A DNA stretch of 64,000 nucleotides, taken from NCBI RefSeq assembly GCF_003002095.1, contig NZ_PVZC01000008.1, positions 186,001 to 250,000 of the forward strand, written 5' to 3'. The DNA is from Allonocardiopsis opalescens (GTDB taxonomy: Bacteria > Actinomycetota > Actinomycetes > Streptosporangiales > Streptosporangiaceae). The translations under genes were made by a program, and so were the position numbers. Position 1 is the first letter of the stretch; every line of letters begins with the position of its first letter. Positions 1-8,565 of the stretch are shown in pieces. Below the pieces are notes generated by a model. The model was not told where the DNA came from and made no database searches. It saw nothing but the letters and a program-made list of their open reading frames with translations.

Positions 1-209
1 CCCGGGTGCTGTCCGTGCGCACCGGCCGCCCGCCCGGCCTGGGCTGGGCCACGCTGCGCTGGCTGGTGTACGTGGTCCTCTCCCTCTTCGGCTGGATCTA
101 CCTGATCGTCATCATCGTCATGATGAGCAACAGCCCGGACCGCCGCACCCTGCACGACCTTGCGAGCAACACCTGGGTGGTGAACGTGCCCAAGCAGCCC
201 CGGCACTGA
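1..209 (+). CDS. RDD family membrane protein, C-terminal part (gene enters from left edge)
   Basis: Only the last 68 or so codons lie in the window; the reading frame is open to the left edge, so this is a 3' fragment and not a gene starting here. The visible part has one strong hydrophobic segment (about 20 residues, beginning WLVYVVLSLFGW). It ends with the R-T-L-H-D-L-A-S-N-T pattern followed by valines that closes RDD proteins. RDD proteins are small multi-pass inner-membrane proteins, some linked to osmotic or Na+/H+ transport; no specific role can be given here. The next gene begins about 40 bases downstream on the same strand. Confidence 0.72.
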   Translation, partial: RVLSVRTGRPPGLGWATLRWLVYVVLSLFGWIYLIVIIVMMSNSPDRRTLHDLASNTWVVNVPKQPRH

Positions 210-248
210 GTGCGGTGGCCGGCGCCCTCGCCCGCCTACACTCCGAGC

Positions 249-617
249 ATGGTGCGGAGCACGGCCGCGGACGTCGACGGCTACCTCGCCGAGGTCCCCG
301 AGGAGCGCCGCGCGGCGCTGAGCCGCCTCCGCGAGCTGTGCCGCGTGGAACTCCCCGGCTTCACCGAGGTCATGGCCTAGGGCATGCCCGCCTACGAGCG
401 GAACGGAGTCGGCGAGATCGCCTTCGCCGCCCAGAAGCGCTACATCTCCTTCTACCTGCTGCGCACCGAGGTCCGCGACGCCTGCGCCGACCGCCTCGCC
501 GGCCATGACACGGGCAAGGGCTGCCTGCGCTTCCGCCGGCCGGAGCAGATCGACTTCGACCTCCTCCGCGAACTGCTGCGCGCCACCGCGGCGGCCGGAC
601 CGGGCCCGGTCTGCTGA
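249..617 (+). pseudogene. DUF1801 (YdhG-like) protein interrupted by an in-frame TAG
   Basis: Reading from ATG at 249 gives an N-terminal half ending in FTEVMA, then a TAG stop at 378-380. The same frame continues at once with GMPAYERNG and runs to a normal stop at 617. DUF1801 proteins carry a conserved E-x-M-x-Y-G-M-P-x-Y motif at this point, so the TAG sits exactly where the conserved Tyr codon (TAC) belongs. Both halves otherwise look intact: N-terminal helices with AALSRLREL, then F-AAQKRYISFYLLR, and a C-terminal RFRRPEQIDFDLL. The full product would be about 122 residues, normal for the family. The simplest reading is a recent point mutation TAC to TAG; amber readthrough or a sequencing error are alternatives. 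The function of the family in actinomycetes is not established. Confidence 0.75.
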
Positions 618-645
618 CCGGACCCGGTGCCCGTCGCGCCGCCGG

Positions 646-3600
646 CTACAGCTCCGCGCACTGCCCCTCGCGGGCGCCGCGCCCGGTGTTGGGGAAGCCG
701 TTGCCGACCGGTTCGGGCTCGTTGCCGGAGCAGCTCAGGCCGCCGTCGATGGTGTTGGCGGCGACGGTGGTGGGGCCGCCGGTGTTGCCGGTGAGCCGGA
801 CCGGGCCGGTGATCCGGTTGCCCTCCAGGGCGACCGGGCCGGTGCCGCCGGACAGGCGGACGCCGCCGGTGAGCTCCGCGCCGGTGAGCACGATCTCGGC
901 CGCGCCCTCGGCGGTGAGGGTGCCGCGCAGGGCGCCGCCCTCGACCCGCAGCGAGGCGCCCGGCTCCACCCGGACGGCGCCGCTGACCTGCGCGGCGTCC
1001 AGACAGGTCACTCCCTCCGCCACGGTGAGGGCGCCGCGGTGCGCGCCGGTGACGGTCTCGGTGCACGCGGTTTGCGGCGCCGCCAGCAGTTCGAACTCCG
1101 ACAGCGCGGCCGTCTCGCCGGAGGCGGCGGTGACCTCCAGCCGGTAGTGGGTGTAGCGGCCCGGCGCCTCGATCCGGAAGGGGCGGGTCTGGCGGCGCCA
1201 GCGGAACTCCTCCCCGCTCCGCTCGTCGATGACGGACCAGGTGGTGCCGTCGTAGGAGCCGTGCAGCCGCCAGGACGCCGGGTCGCCCTCGGCCTCGCCG
1301 GAGGTGAGCGTGTAGTACTCGGGCCGTTCGGCCCGGTCGCCGGCCTGGTGGGTGACGGTGAAGGCGGGGCCGGCGAAGGCGGCGTCGGTGGTGGAGCGGT
1401 CGTCGACCAGGGGCGCCGCGTCCACCTCGGTTCCGTCGGCCTCGGCCGCGGTGGTGGTGCCGTCGGCGGTGATGTCGCGCATCGGGCTCGGCGGCGCGTC
1501 GCCCTCGGTGAGGGACGGCGGGGCGGCGTCGGCGCCGGTGCCCCAGTCGGAGGGCTCGGGCCCCATGTCGAACTCGATGACACCGCCCTCGGCGATCAGC
1601 TCGTGCGGCAGCGAGGTGCTGGTGTGCTCGGCCCCGTTGACGCGCACGCCCTGCACGTAGACGTTCTCGGCGCTGTTGCCGGGCGCCTCGATGACCAGAT
1701 CGGCGCCGTTCTCCAGGTGCACGGTGGCGCGGGTGAACAGCGGCGAGCCGATCGCGTACTCCGGGCTGCCCATCTGCAGCGGGTACAGGCCGAGCGCGCT
1801 GAATATGTACCAGGCCGACATCTCACCGTTGTCCTCGTCGCCGGCGTAGCCCTGGCCGATCTCGCTGCCGCTGTAGGTGCGGGCCAGCAGCTCGCGGACG
1901 ATCTCCTGGGTGCGGTGCGGCTGCCCGGCGAAGGTGTACATGTACGGGATGTGGTGGGACGGCTGGTTGCTGTGCCCGAGCTGCCCCATCCGCACGTCGC
2001 GGGCCTCCAGCATCTCGTGGATCACCCCGTTGTAGGAGCCGGGGAAGGTGGCGGTCTCGGGGGTGGCGAAGAACTCGTCCAGCCGCGCGCCGAGCCCGTC
2101 GGCGCCGCCGTAGAGATTGGCCAGGCCGCGGCCGTCCTGCGGCACGGTGAAGGCCATGTTCCAGCCGTTGGTCTCGGTGTAGTCGTGGCCCCAGACCCTC
2201 GGGTCGTACTCCTCGGGGCTGCGCCGCCAGTTCCCGTCGGCGTCGCGGCCCTGGAAGAAGCCGACGGAAGGGTCGAACATGTTCACGTAGTTCTGGGCGC
2301 GGTTGGTGAAGTACTCGTAGTCGGTCAGGTACTCCTCGCGGCGCGGGTCGCCGGGCTCGGCCCGCTCGTACAGCTCCCGCGCCATGTTGGCGATGCCGAA
2401 GTCGTTGATGTAGCCCTCCAGCGCCCAGGACATGCCCTCGGGGGTGCTGGTCGGGGTGTAGCCGAGGAAGATCGAACTAGCCAGGCCCTTGCGGCCGACG
2501 CTGTCGTCGGGCGGGGTGACGGTGGCGTTGCGCACGGCGGCGTCGTAGGCGGCCTCCAGGTCGAAGTTGTCGACGCCCTTGAGGAAGGCGTCGGCGAAGG
2601 CGACGTCGGAGCTGGTGCCGACCATCAGGTTGGCGTAGCCGGGCGAGGACCAGCGCGAGATCCAGCCGCCGTCGCGGTACTGCTGCACGAAGCCGTCGAT
2701 CATCCGCCCGGCCCGCTCCGGGGTGAGCAGGGCGTAGGCGGGCCAGGTGGTGCGGTAGGTGTCCCAGAAGCCGTTGTTGACGTAGATCTCGCCGTCGACG
2801 ATCCGGGCGCCGGTCTCGGTGGGGGTGTCCTCGCCGACGGGTTCGGAGACGGGGCTGGCGTAGCGGTGCACCGGGTCCTCGACCGTGCCGGTGTTCTCGT
2901 GGCCTGAGTTGGGATACAGGAACAGCCGGTACAGGTTGGAGTAGAGCGTGACCAGCTGGTCCTCGCTGGCCCCCTCCACCTCGATCACGTCGAGGGTGTC
3001 CTCCCAGGCGGCCTGGGCACGGTCGCGCACCGACTCGAAGGTGTCGCCGGGGGCGATCTCCTGCTCCAGATTGCGCCGCGCCTGGTCCACGCTGATCAGC
3101 GAGGTGGCGATGCGCATGTTGACGGTGCGCTCCGCGCCGGTGTCCAGCCGCAGGTAGCCGGTGACGTTCTCGCGGCCGGACTCCGGCAGCATGCCGCTCG
3201 CGGTGACGGGCCGGTCGAGTTCGGCGTAGACGAATAGCCGGGTGGCACCGGCCGACAGGCCGCTGCGCACGTCGGAGTAGCCGGTGACCACGCCGGACTC
3301 GGGGTCGAGGCTGAGTCCGCCCTGGTCGTTGACGTTGTCGAACAGCAGGGTGCCGGTGTCGCCGGTGAAGGTGAAGCGGAACAGGGCGGCGTGGTCGGTG
3401 GGCGCGATGTCGGTGCGGATGCCGTTGTCGAACTCCACCCCGTAGTGGTGCGGGCGGGCCGTCTCGTTCGCGTGGTCGAAGGAGAGGGCGCGGGCCTCCC
3501 GGTCGGGGTCGGGCTCCCCGGCGGCGTCCGAGGGCATCACCTGGAAGGTCTGCCGGTCGCCCATCCACGGGCTGGGCTCGTGGCTGACCGAGAAGGCCTG

Positions 3601-5085
3601 CAGCTCCGGCCGGTTCTGCTCGTTGTTGTCGCGGTGGTAGCTGTAGAGCCAGCTGGTGGAACCCGCGTCGGTGACCGGCGTCCAGAAGTTGAAGCCGTGC
3701 GGCACGGCGGTGGCCGGGAAGTTGTTGCCGCGCGAGAAGCCGCCGGTGGAGTGGGTGCCCCGGGTGGTCGACACGTAGTCGGTGAGGCTGCCGTACTCCG
3801 GCCGCTCGGGCTCGCCGGTGATCCGGATGTCGTCGAACCAGCCGCGGAAGCTGGTGGGTCCGGTCGGGGCGTCGTAGGCGATGAGGACGCGGTCGACGGT
3901 GCGGCCGGCCGCGACCTCGCCGATCACCGAGGAGCGGCGGTTCCACTGGTCGGCGTACAGGGCGTGCGACTCGCCCTGGCCGCGCGGGGACAGCTCGTAG
4001 CCGAGGTGGTCGCGGGCGCCCAGCTCGCTCAGGTAGCTGCCGTCGGTGAAGGCCAGGTCGACCGAGACGTAGGTGCTCGGGTAGTTCAGGTCGCCGGTGA
4101 CGAACTCGGGGAAGACCAGGTAGGACAGCTCGGTGTCCGGTTGTACCTCGATGTCGACGTCGAAGACGCGGTTGTAGGAGTAGCCGCGGCCGTCGGCGGT
4201 GTGGATGCCCTGGTAGCGCAGGGCGGCCAGGCCCGAGTAGCCGGCGCCGGGGCGGGCGGTGTGCCCGGCGGTGGGGCCGCGGCCGACGCGGCTGGCCATC
4301 ACGGGCGGCGGCGGGGCGTCGCTGCCGTCGGAGAACTGGAGTTCGGCCAGCTGGAGCAGTGGGGCGCCCGCGTTGGCGGTGACGTCGAGCCGGTAGAAGC
4401 GGTAGGCGTCGTCGCCGCCGGTGTCGAAGACGCGGGTCTCGAAGCGCTCGGCGAACTCCTCGCCGGAGCGGGCGTCCAGCTCGGTCCACTGCTGCCCGTC
4501 GGCGGAGCCCGACAGGGTCCAGTCGGCGGGATCGCGGTCGGGCGCGTCATTGGCCGAGGTCAGCGCGTAGCGGCGGACCGCGACGGGCTCGGCGAACTCG
4601 AAGGTGACCCAGCCGGTGGGCTCCCAGGCCAGCCATTTGGAGCTGGTGCTGGCGTCGACCAGGTTGGCGGCGACCTCGCCGCCCTCGGTGTTCTCGTCGC
4701 TGGCGGTGACCGCGGTGACCTGGTCGGAGACGTCGCCGGGGATGCGGCTGGGGTCGCCGCCGTTGACGCCGTCGGCCGACTCGGTGCCGTCGGGCCCGGT
4801 CTCGACCGTGTCGGTCCAGGTGGGCGGCTGCTCGTCGGCCTCGAAGGAGGTGGCGAACTCGGTGCCCCCGGCGGGGCCCGCGGCACCGGTGCCGTCGGGC
4901 AGCGGCTCGGCCGCGGCGGGCGGGGCGAGGGCCAGCAGCGGCACCACCACGCCGAGCGCCGTCAGCACGGCGAGGGGCGAGAGCGCGGCGGCCGCGCGGC
5001 GGGTGTGCCGGTGGAGCGGGGCGGGGGAAAGCGGGAGGAGCGGGAGGGATGTCAGCCGGAGACGTCCGGCGCGCCGGTGCCGCAT
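646..5085 (-). CDS. Secreted GH92 family glycoside hydrolase (alpha-mannosidase type) with F5/8-type C domains
   Basis: A 1479-residue exported enzyme. The start at 5085 is chosen over an in-frame ATG at 5115 because AAAGG lies 6 bases upstream and the product then begins MRHRR with a long signal peptide (to about residue 59, ending PPAAA). Next come an F5/8 type C (discoidin) carbohydrate-binding domain (about 120-255), a linker beta-domain (265-425), and the GH92 module (about 425-1180), which opens with GNNFPATAVPHGFNFW. Its signature blocks are YTETNGW near 967, SNQPSHHIPYMY near 1035 and GDEDNGEMSAWYIFSALG after it. The C-terminal part has a second discoidin-like domain and a repeated beta-strand tail (TG-V-L-G pattern) resembling a beta-helix. 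GH92 enzymes are Ca2+-dependent exo-acting alpha-mannosidases. The NQPS block differs from the NEPS of well-studied alpha-1,2 enzymes, so linkage specificity is open. It is divergent from an IclR regulator. Confidence 0.9.
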   Translation of the reverse strand: MRHRRAGRLRLTSLPLLPLSPAPLHRHTRRAAAALSPLAVLTALGVVVPLLALAPPAAAEPLPDGTGAAGPAGGTEFATSFEADEQPPTWTDTVETGPDGTESADGVNGGDPSRIPGDVSDQVTAVTASDENTEGGEVAANLVDASTSSKWLAWEPTGWVTFEFAEPVAVRRYALTSANDAPDRDPADWTLSGSADGQQWTELDARSGEEFAERFETRVFDTGGDDAYRFYRLDVTANAGAPLLQLAELQFSDGSDAPPPPVMASRVGRGPTAGHTARPGAGYSGLAALRYQGIHTADGRGYSYNRVFDVDIEVQPDTELSYLVFPEFVTGDLNYPSTYVSVDLAFTDGSYLSELGARDHLGYELSPRGQGESHALYADQWNRRSSVIGEVAAGRTVDRVLIAYDAPTGPTSFRGWFDDIRITGEPERPEYGSLTDYVSTTRGTHSTGGFSRGNNFPATAVPHGFNFWTPVTDAGSTSWLYSYHRDNNEQNRPELQAFSVSHEPSPWMGDRQTFQVMPSDAAGEPDPDREARALSFDHANETARPHHYGVEFDNGIRTDIAPTDHAALFRFTFTGDTGTLLFDNVNDQGGLSLDPESGVVTGYSDVRSGLSAGATRLFVYAELDRPVTASGMLPESGRENVTGYLRLDTGAERTVNMRIATSLISVDQARRNLEQEIAPGDTFESVRDRAQAAWEDTLDVIEVEGASEDQLVTLYSNLYRLFLYPNSGHENTGTVEDPVHRYASPVSEPVGEDTPTETGARIVDGEIYVNNGFWDTYRTTWPAYALLTPERAGRMIDGFVQQYRDGGWISRWSSPGYANLMVGTSSDVAFADAFLKGVDNFDLEAAYDAAVRNATVTPPDDSVGRKGLASSIFLGYTPTSTPEGMSWALEGYINDFGIANMARELYERAEPGDPRREEYLTDYEYFTNRAQNYVNMFDPSVGFFQGRDADGNWRRSPEEYDPRVWGHDYTETNGWNMAFTVPQDGRGLANLYGGADGLGARLDEFFATPETATFPGSYNGVIHEMLEARDVRMGQLGHSNQPSHHIPYMYTFAGQPHRTQEIVRELLARTYSGSEIGQGYAGDEDNGEMSAWYIFSALGLYPLQMGSPEYAIGSPLFTRATVHLENGADLVIEAPGNSAENVYVQGVRVNGAEHTSTSLPHELIAEGGVIEFDMGPEPSDWGTGADAAPPSLTEGDAPPSPMRDITADGTTTAAEADGTEVDAAPLVDDRSTTDAAFAGPAFTVTHQAGDRAERPEYYTLTSGEAEGDPASWRLHGSYDGTTWSVIDERSGEEFRWRRQTRPFRIEAPGRYTHYRLEVTAASGETAALSEFELLAAPQTACTETVTGAHRGALTVAEGVTCLDAAQVSGAVRVEPGASLRVEGGALRGTLTAEGAAEIVLTGAELTGGVRLSGGTGPVALEGNRITGPVRLTGNTGGPTTVAANTIDGGLSCSGNEPEPVGNGFPNTGRGAREGQCAEL

Positions 5086-5189
5086 CGAGGGCCTTTCGAT
5101 CCAAAAACCGACCATGGGAGAGACGGGACGAGCGGCCCTGCCGGGGACCGACCTGACGGTGCGTGCGCGACCTCCACCTCAACGCAGCC

Positions 5190-5203
5190 TGACAACGTTG
5201 TCA
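5190..5203. promoter_or_regulatory. Perfect 14-bp palindrome, probable operator of the GH92 gene
   Basis: TGACAACGTTGTCA is a perfect palindrome with a central CG, the form typical of LacI-family operators at actinobacterial glycosidase and sugar-uptake genes. On the minus strand it overlaps a TTGACA hexamer (5205-5200) that could be the -35 box of the GH92 gene, so a bound repressor would block it. Only an IclR regulator is encoded beside it; the true binder may be a LacI protein elsewhere in the genome. Confidence 0.6.
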
Positions 5204-5280
5204 AGGCTTTGACCGGTTCCCATCAGATCCACGCGGGGCTGATCATGGCGGCCCGGACGCGGCGGGCTAGATTTGAGCCC

Positions 5281-6039
5281 ATGGTGGGTGGGGCCAAGGA
5301 CACGGCGGTGGACAAGACTCTCGGCATCCTGGAGGCGCTGGTCGAGCACTCCAGGATCGCGGAGATCGCGGCCGCGACCGACCTGCCGAAGTCGACCGTG
5401 CACCGCATCCTGCAGACACTGGTGGAGCGCGGCTTCGCCCGGACCGACGGCCAGGGCAGCTACGTCGGCGGCCCACGCATCCTCGCCCTGGCCGGGCGCT
5501 ACCTCCAGCGCCTCGACCTCCCGCAGCGGGTGCGCCCGGTGCTCGAGGACCTCCAGCGCCGCACCGGCTGGACCGTGCACCTGGCCCTGCTGTCGGGCGA
5601 CGAGGCCGTGTACGCGGCCAAGGTCGAGGGCGACAAGCCCTACCACCTCGCCTCCCGGGTGGGCATGGACCTGCGCCTGCACTGCACCTCGATCGGCAAG
5701 GCCATCCTGGCCGCCATGCCCGACGACCAGGTCCGCGAGGTACTGCGCCGCACCGGCATGAAGGCCCGCACCCCCAACACCCTGCGGCGCCCCGCCGCCC
5801 TCCTGGCCGAACTCGCCGAGGTCCGCCGCAAGGGCTACGCCGAGGACCACGAGGAGAACGAACTGGGCGTCTGCGCCGTCGGCGCCGCCGTCTTCGACCA
5901 CACCGGCCAGGTCACAGGCGGCGTCAGCGCCGCCGCCCTGGTCCACGAACCGGCCGCCGGCACCACGGAGTGGCGCGGCGAACAGGTGATCGCCACCGCC
6001 GCGGAGGTCTCGGCCCTCCTGGGCGCACCGAGAAGCTGA
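5281..6039 (+). CDS. IclR family transcriptional regulator
   Basis: A 252-residue regulator of normal IclR length. Residues 1-75 form the winged helix-turn-helix (VDKTLGILEAL, then AEIAAATDLPKSTVHRILQ). The C-terminal half is the IclR effector-binding domain (LHCTSIGKAILAAMP near 140, and the G-C-A-V-G-AAVFDHTG block near 200). ATG 5281 is chosen: a TAGATT hexamer at 5268-5273 lies 7 bases before it, the geometry of a leaderless -10 box, and no ribosome-binding site is visible. An in-frame ATG at 5245 would add 12 residues. It is divergently arranged with the GH92 gene and probably controls it or senses a released sugar or acid; that link is inferred from position only. Confidence 0.88.
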   Translation: MVGGAKDTAVDKTLGILEALVEHSRIAEIAAATDLPKSTVHRILQTLVERGFARTDGQGSYVGGPRILALAGRYLQRLDLPQRVRPVLEDLQRRTGWTVHLALLSGDEAVYAAKVEGDKPYHLASRVGMDLRLHCTSIGKAILAAMPDDQVREVLRRTGMKARTPNTLRRPAALLAELAEVRRKGYAEDHEENELGVCAVGAAVFDHTGQVTGGVSAAALVHEPAAGTTEWRGEQVIATAAEVSALLGAPRS

Positions 6040-6072
6040 CGGCGGGGGGCGGGCGGCCCCACCTCCCACGCA

Positions 6073-6092
6073 GGATGAGAGCATTCTCATCC
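6073..6092. promoter_or_regulatory. Inverted repeat upstream of the Asp-rich / two-component operon
   Basis: GGATGAGA-GCAT-TCTCATCC is a perfect 8-bp inverted repeat with a 4-base centre. Its 16-base core, ATGAGAGCATTCTCAT (6075-6090), differs at only two central positions from the palindrome at 8566-8581 in front of the second Asp-rich gene. It lies about 30 bases upstream of a TAGCGT -10-like box (6123-6128), and there is no good -35 box. This suggests an activator site, most simply for the response regulator encoded at 7874. Confidence 0.6.
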
Positions 6093-6135
6093 CGCGCTCC
6101 CCCGTGCGGCGGGCGCGTCGGCTAGCGTGACGGCC

Positions 6136-6435
6136 ATGGGCGCGCGCTGGGGAACCGGGGTGGCGCTGACGGCCGCGCTGGCCGTCGGTGCCATGGTGTG
6201 GGTCGTGCAGGGCATCACCGACGATCATCCGCTGGGGCCGCCCGTGGTGATCGAGGAGCCGCCGGGGAACGTGGGCGATGTCAGCTCCGCGGTGCCGTCG
6301 GCGGCGCCGAGTCCCGCGCCTGTGGTGACGCGCACCCAGAGCGTCACGGTGTCGCGGCCGCCGGTGATCGCGCCGCCGCCCGAGGTGCCCGTCGTGGACG
6401 ATGACGACGATGACGACGGCGGTGATGACGACTGA
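6136..6435 (+). CDS. Small membrane-anchored or secreted protein with Asp-rich C-terminus
   Basis: A 99-residue protein of no recognised family. Residues 5-25 are a hydrophobic signal or anchor (VALTAALAVGAMVWVV). The middle is rich in Pro, Val, Ser and Thr, like an extended wall-spanning linker, and the C-terminus is a run of Asp with a Gly pair (positions 88-99). ATG 6136 is preferred: the TAGCGT box at 6123-6128 is 7 bases upstream and no ribosome-binding site is seen, consistent with a leaderless message. It is the first gene of an operon with the sensor kinase 20 bases downstream, and its Asp tail matches the composition of the larger protein at 8753. A cation-binding or sensing accessory role is a guess. 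Confidence 0.7.
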   Translation: MGARWGTGVALTAALAVGAMVWVVQGITDDHPLGPPVVIEEPPGNVGDVSSAVPSAAPSPAPVVTRTQSVTVSRPPVIAPPPEVPVVDDDDDDDGGDDD

Positions 6436-6455
6436 GGCAGGCCAGGCCGGCCGCG

Positions 6456-7877
6456 GTGAGCGCCCGGGCGCGGATCGTCGGCTGGATGCTGCTGCTGGTC
6501 GGGCTCGCCCTCGCCGTCGCGGTCGTCGCCACCTGGCTGGTGCTGCTGGTGCGGCTGACCGACCAGGTCAACGCCGAGCTGGCCAATGAGGCGGCCGAGC
6601 TGCGCAACTACGCCGCCTCGGCGCGCGACCCCGACACCGGCGGCCGCCCCGACGACGTCGCCCAGCTCTTCGACAGCTTCATGGCCATCAACGTGCCCGA
6701 CCGCGACGAGGTCTTCCTGGCCGTCATCGACGGGGAGATCCACCGGCAGTCGCCGCCGGAGAACGACGGTCTGGGCGTCGACGCGGCGCTGCTGCGCGCG
6801 GTGGCCGGCCGCGAGACGCCCTTCCGCGGCGAGCTGGACAGCCCGGCCGGGCAGGTCCGCTACGCCGTGGTGCCGGTCCGGGTCGAGGGCGACGAGCGCG
6901 CGGGCGCCTGGGTGGTGGCGATCCTGCACGAGCGCCAGCAGCGCGAGGTGGACGAGGTGATCCGGGTGCTGGGCATCACCGCCTTCGGCGCCCTGCTGCT
7001 GGCCACCGTGGCGGGCTGGCTGGTGGCGGGCCGGGTGCTCGCCCCGATCCGGATGGTGCGCCGCACCGCCGACCAGATCGGCGACTCCGCCGACCTGAGC
7101 CGCCGCCTCGACGTCACCGGTGACGACGACGTCGCCGAGCTTGCCCGCACCTTCAACCGGATGCTGGACCGGCTGGAGGCGGCCTTCGCCGCGCAGCGCC
7201 AGTTCGCCGACGACGCCGGCCACGAGCTGCGCACCCCCATCACGGTGGTCCGGGGCCATCTGGAGCTGATGGGCGACGACCCGGCCGAGCGGGCGCAGAC
7301 CGTCGCGCTGGTCACCGAGGAGCTGGACCGGATGAGCAGGATCGTCGCCGACCTGCTGGTGCTGGCCCGCGCCGGGCACCCCGACTTCCTCAACCTCGGC
7401 GATGTCGAGCTGGCCGACCTGACGGTGAGCGTGGCGGCCAAGGCCCGCGCGCTGGGCGACCGCACCTGGCGGGTGGCCGAGATCGCCGAGGGGCACATCC
7501 GCGCCGACGAGCAGCGGCTCACCCAGGCGCTGATGCAGTTCGCCTCCAACGCCGTCGCGCACACCGGCCCGGGCGACCGGATCGAGTTCGGCTCCGCCCT
7601 CATGGACGGCAAGGCCGTGCTGTGGGTGCGCGACAGCGGCCCCGGGGTGCCCGAGGCCGATCGCGAGCGCATCTTCGAGCGCTTCGTCCGGGCCGGGGAG
7701 CACCGCCACGAGGGCACCGGGCTCGGCCTGGCGATCGTCCGCTCCATCGCCCGCGCCCACGGCGGCGACACCCACGTGGAGGCGCCCCCCGACGGCGGGG
7801 CGTGCTTCGTGCTCGCCCTGCCGGGTCCCGATGCCGACGGCGGCGGCCGCCCGCCCGCACCGGAGGAGACGCCATGA
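6456..7877 (+). CDS. Two-component sensor histidine kinase (HAMP, HisKA, HATPase)
   Basis: A 473-residue membrane kinase. Transmembrane helix 1 is at about 9-33 and helix 2 at about 168-190, enclosing a roughly 135-residue extracytoplasmic sensor region. A HAMP domain follows (about 188-240). The dimerisation/phosphoacceptor box is DDAGHELRTP with the phospho-accepting His at 256, and the ATPase domain has N (FASNAVAH), G1 (VRDSGPGV) and G2 (HEGTGLGLAIV) boxes. The start is GTG 6456. It overlaps the response regulator by ATGA, so the two are translationally coupled. The signal is unknown; the neighbouring Asp-rich envelope proteins and sortase suggest a cell-envelope or cation cue, but that is inference. 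Confidence 0.93.
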   Translation: MSARARIVGWMLLLVGLALAVAVVATWLVLLVRLTDQVNAELANEAAELRNYAASARDPDTGGRPDDVAQLFDSFMAINVPDRDEVFLAVIDGEIHRQSPPENDGLGVDAALLRAVAGRETPFRGELDSPAGQVRYAVVPVRVEGDERAGAWVVAILHERQQREVDEVIRVLGITAFGALLLATVAGWLVAGRVLAPIRMVRRTADQIGDSADLSRRLDVTGDDDVAELARTFNRMLDRLEAAFAAQRQFADDAGHELRTPITVVRGHLELMGDDPAERAQTVALVTEELDRMSRIVADLLVLARAGHPDFLNLGDVELADLTVSVAAKARALGDRTWRVAEIAEGHIRADEQRLTQALMQFASNAVAHTGPGDRIEFGSALMDGKAVLWVRDSGPGVPEADRERIFERFVRAGEHRHEGTGLGLAIVRSIARAHGGDTHVEAPPDGGACFVLALPGPDADGGGRPPAPEETP

Positions 7878-8539
7878 AACGCATCCTGGTCGCCGAGGAC
7901 GAGGACCGCATCGCGTCCTTCGTGGCCAAGGGCCTGCGCTCCAGCGGCTTCACCGTGACCATCGTCGAGGACGGCGTCGCCGCCTACGAGCACGCCCGCT
8001 CGGGCGCCTTCGACCTGATGATCCTGGACATCGGGCTGCCGCTGCGCGACGGCTTCACCGTGCTGCGGCAGCTGCGCGAGGCGCGCGTCGAGCTGCCCGT
8101 GGTCATCCTGACGGCGCGCGGCGGCGTGGCCGACCGGGTGGCGGGCCTGGAGGGCGGCGCCGACGACTACATCGCCAAGCCCTTCGCCTTCGAGGAGCTG
8201 CTGGCCCGGGTGCGGCTGCGGCTGCGCGCCGCGCACACCCCAGAGGCGACCTCGCTGCGGGTGGGCGACCTGACACTCGACCTGATGGCGCGCCGCGCCC
8301 ACGTCGCCGGCCGCGCCGTGGACCTGTCGGCCCGCGAGTTCACCCTCGCCGAGGTCTTCTGCCGCCACCCCGACCAGGTGCTCAGCCGCGAGCAGCTGCT
8401 CAGCCACGTGTGGGGCCTGGACTTCGACCCCGGCTCCAACATCGTGGACGTGTACGTGCGCTACCTGCGGCGCAAGCTCGGGGCGCACCGCATCGAGACG
8501 GTACGCGGCGCCGGCTACCGGATGCCCGCCGCGCACTGA
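7874..8539 (+). CDS. OmpR-family response regulator
   Basis: A 221-residue regulator, the usual length for OmpR/PhoB types. The receiver domain (1-120) has the acidic pair E8/D9, phospho-acceptor Asp52 (LMILDIGLP), Thr80 and Lys102 (YIAKPF). Residues about 125-220 form the winged-helix DNA-binding domain, with the typical ending LRRKLGAHRIETVRGAGYRM. ATG 7874 overlaps the kinase stop codon. The likely targets are the matching palindromes at 6075-6090 and 8566-8581, which would make the system autoregulated and place the Asp-rich protein and sortase under its control. Confidence 0.94.
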   Translation: MKRILVAEDEDRIASFVAKGLRSSGFTVTIVEDGVAAYEHARSGAFDLMILDIGLPLRDGFTVLRQLREARVELPVVILTARGGVADRVAGLEGGADDYIAKPFAFEELLARVRLRLRAAHTPEATSLRVGDLTLDLMARRAHVAGRAVDLSAREFTLAEVFCRHPDQVLSREQLLSHVWGLDFDPGSNIVDVYVRYLRRKLGAHRIETVRGAGYRMPAAH

Positions 8540-8565
8540 CGGCGCGCCGCCGCGCCCCGCCGGTG

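Noticed and set aside
505-6039. Long plus-strand open frames (505-2907 and 3391-6039) across the GH92 gene
   Set aside because: They are antisense shadows of the minus-strand GH92 codons: low-complexity Gly/Ala/Val-rich products without domains. Only the end of the second one, from 5281, is the real IclR gene.
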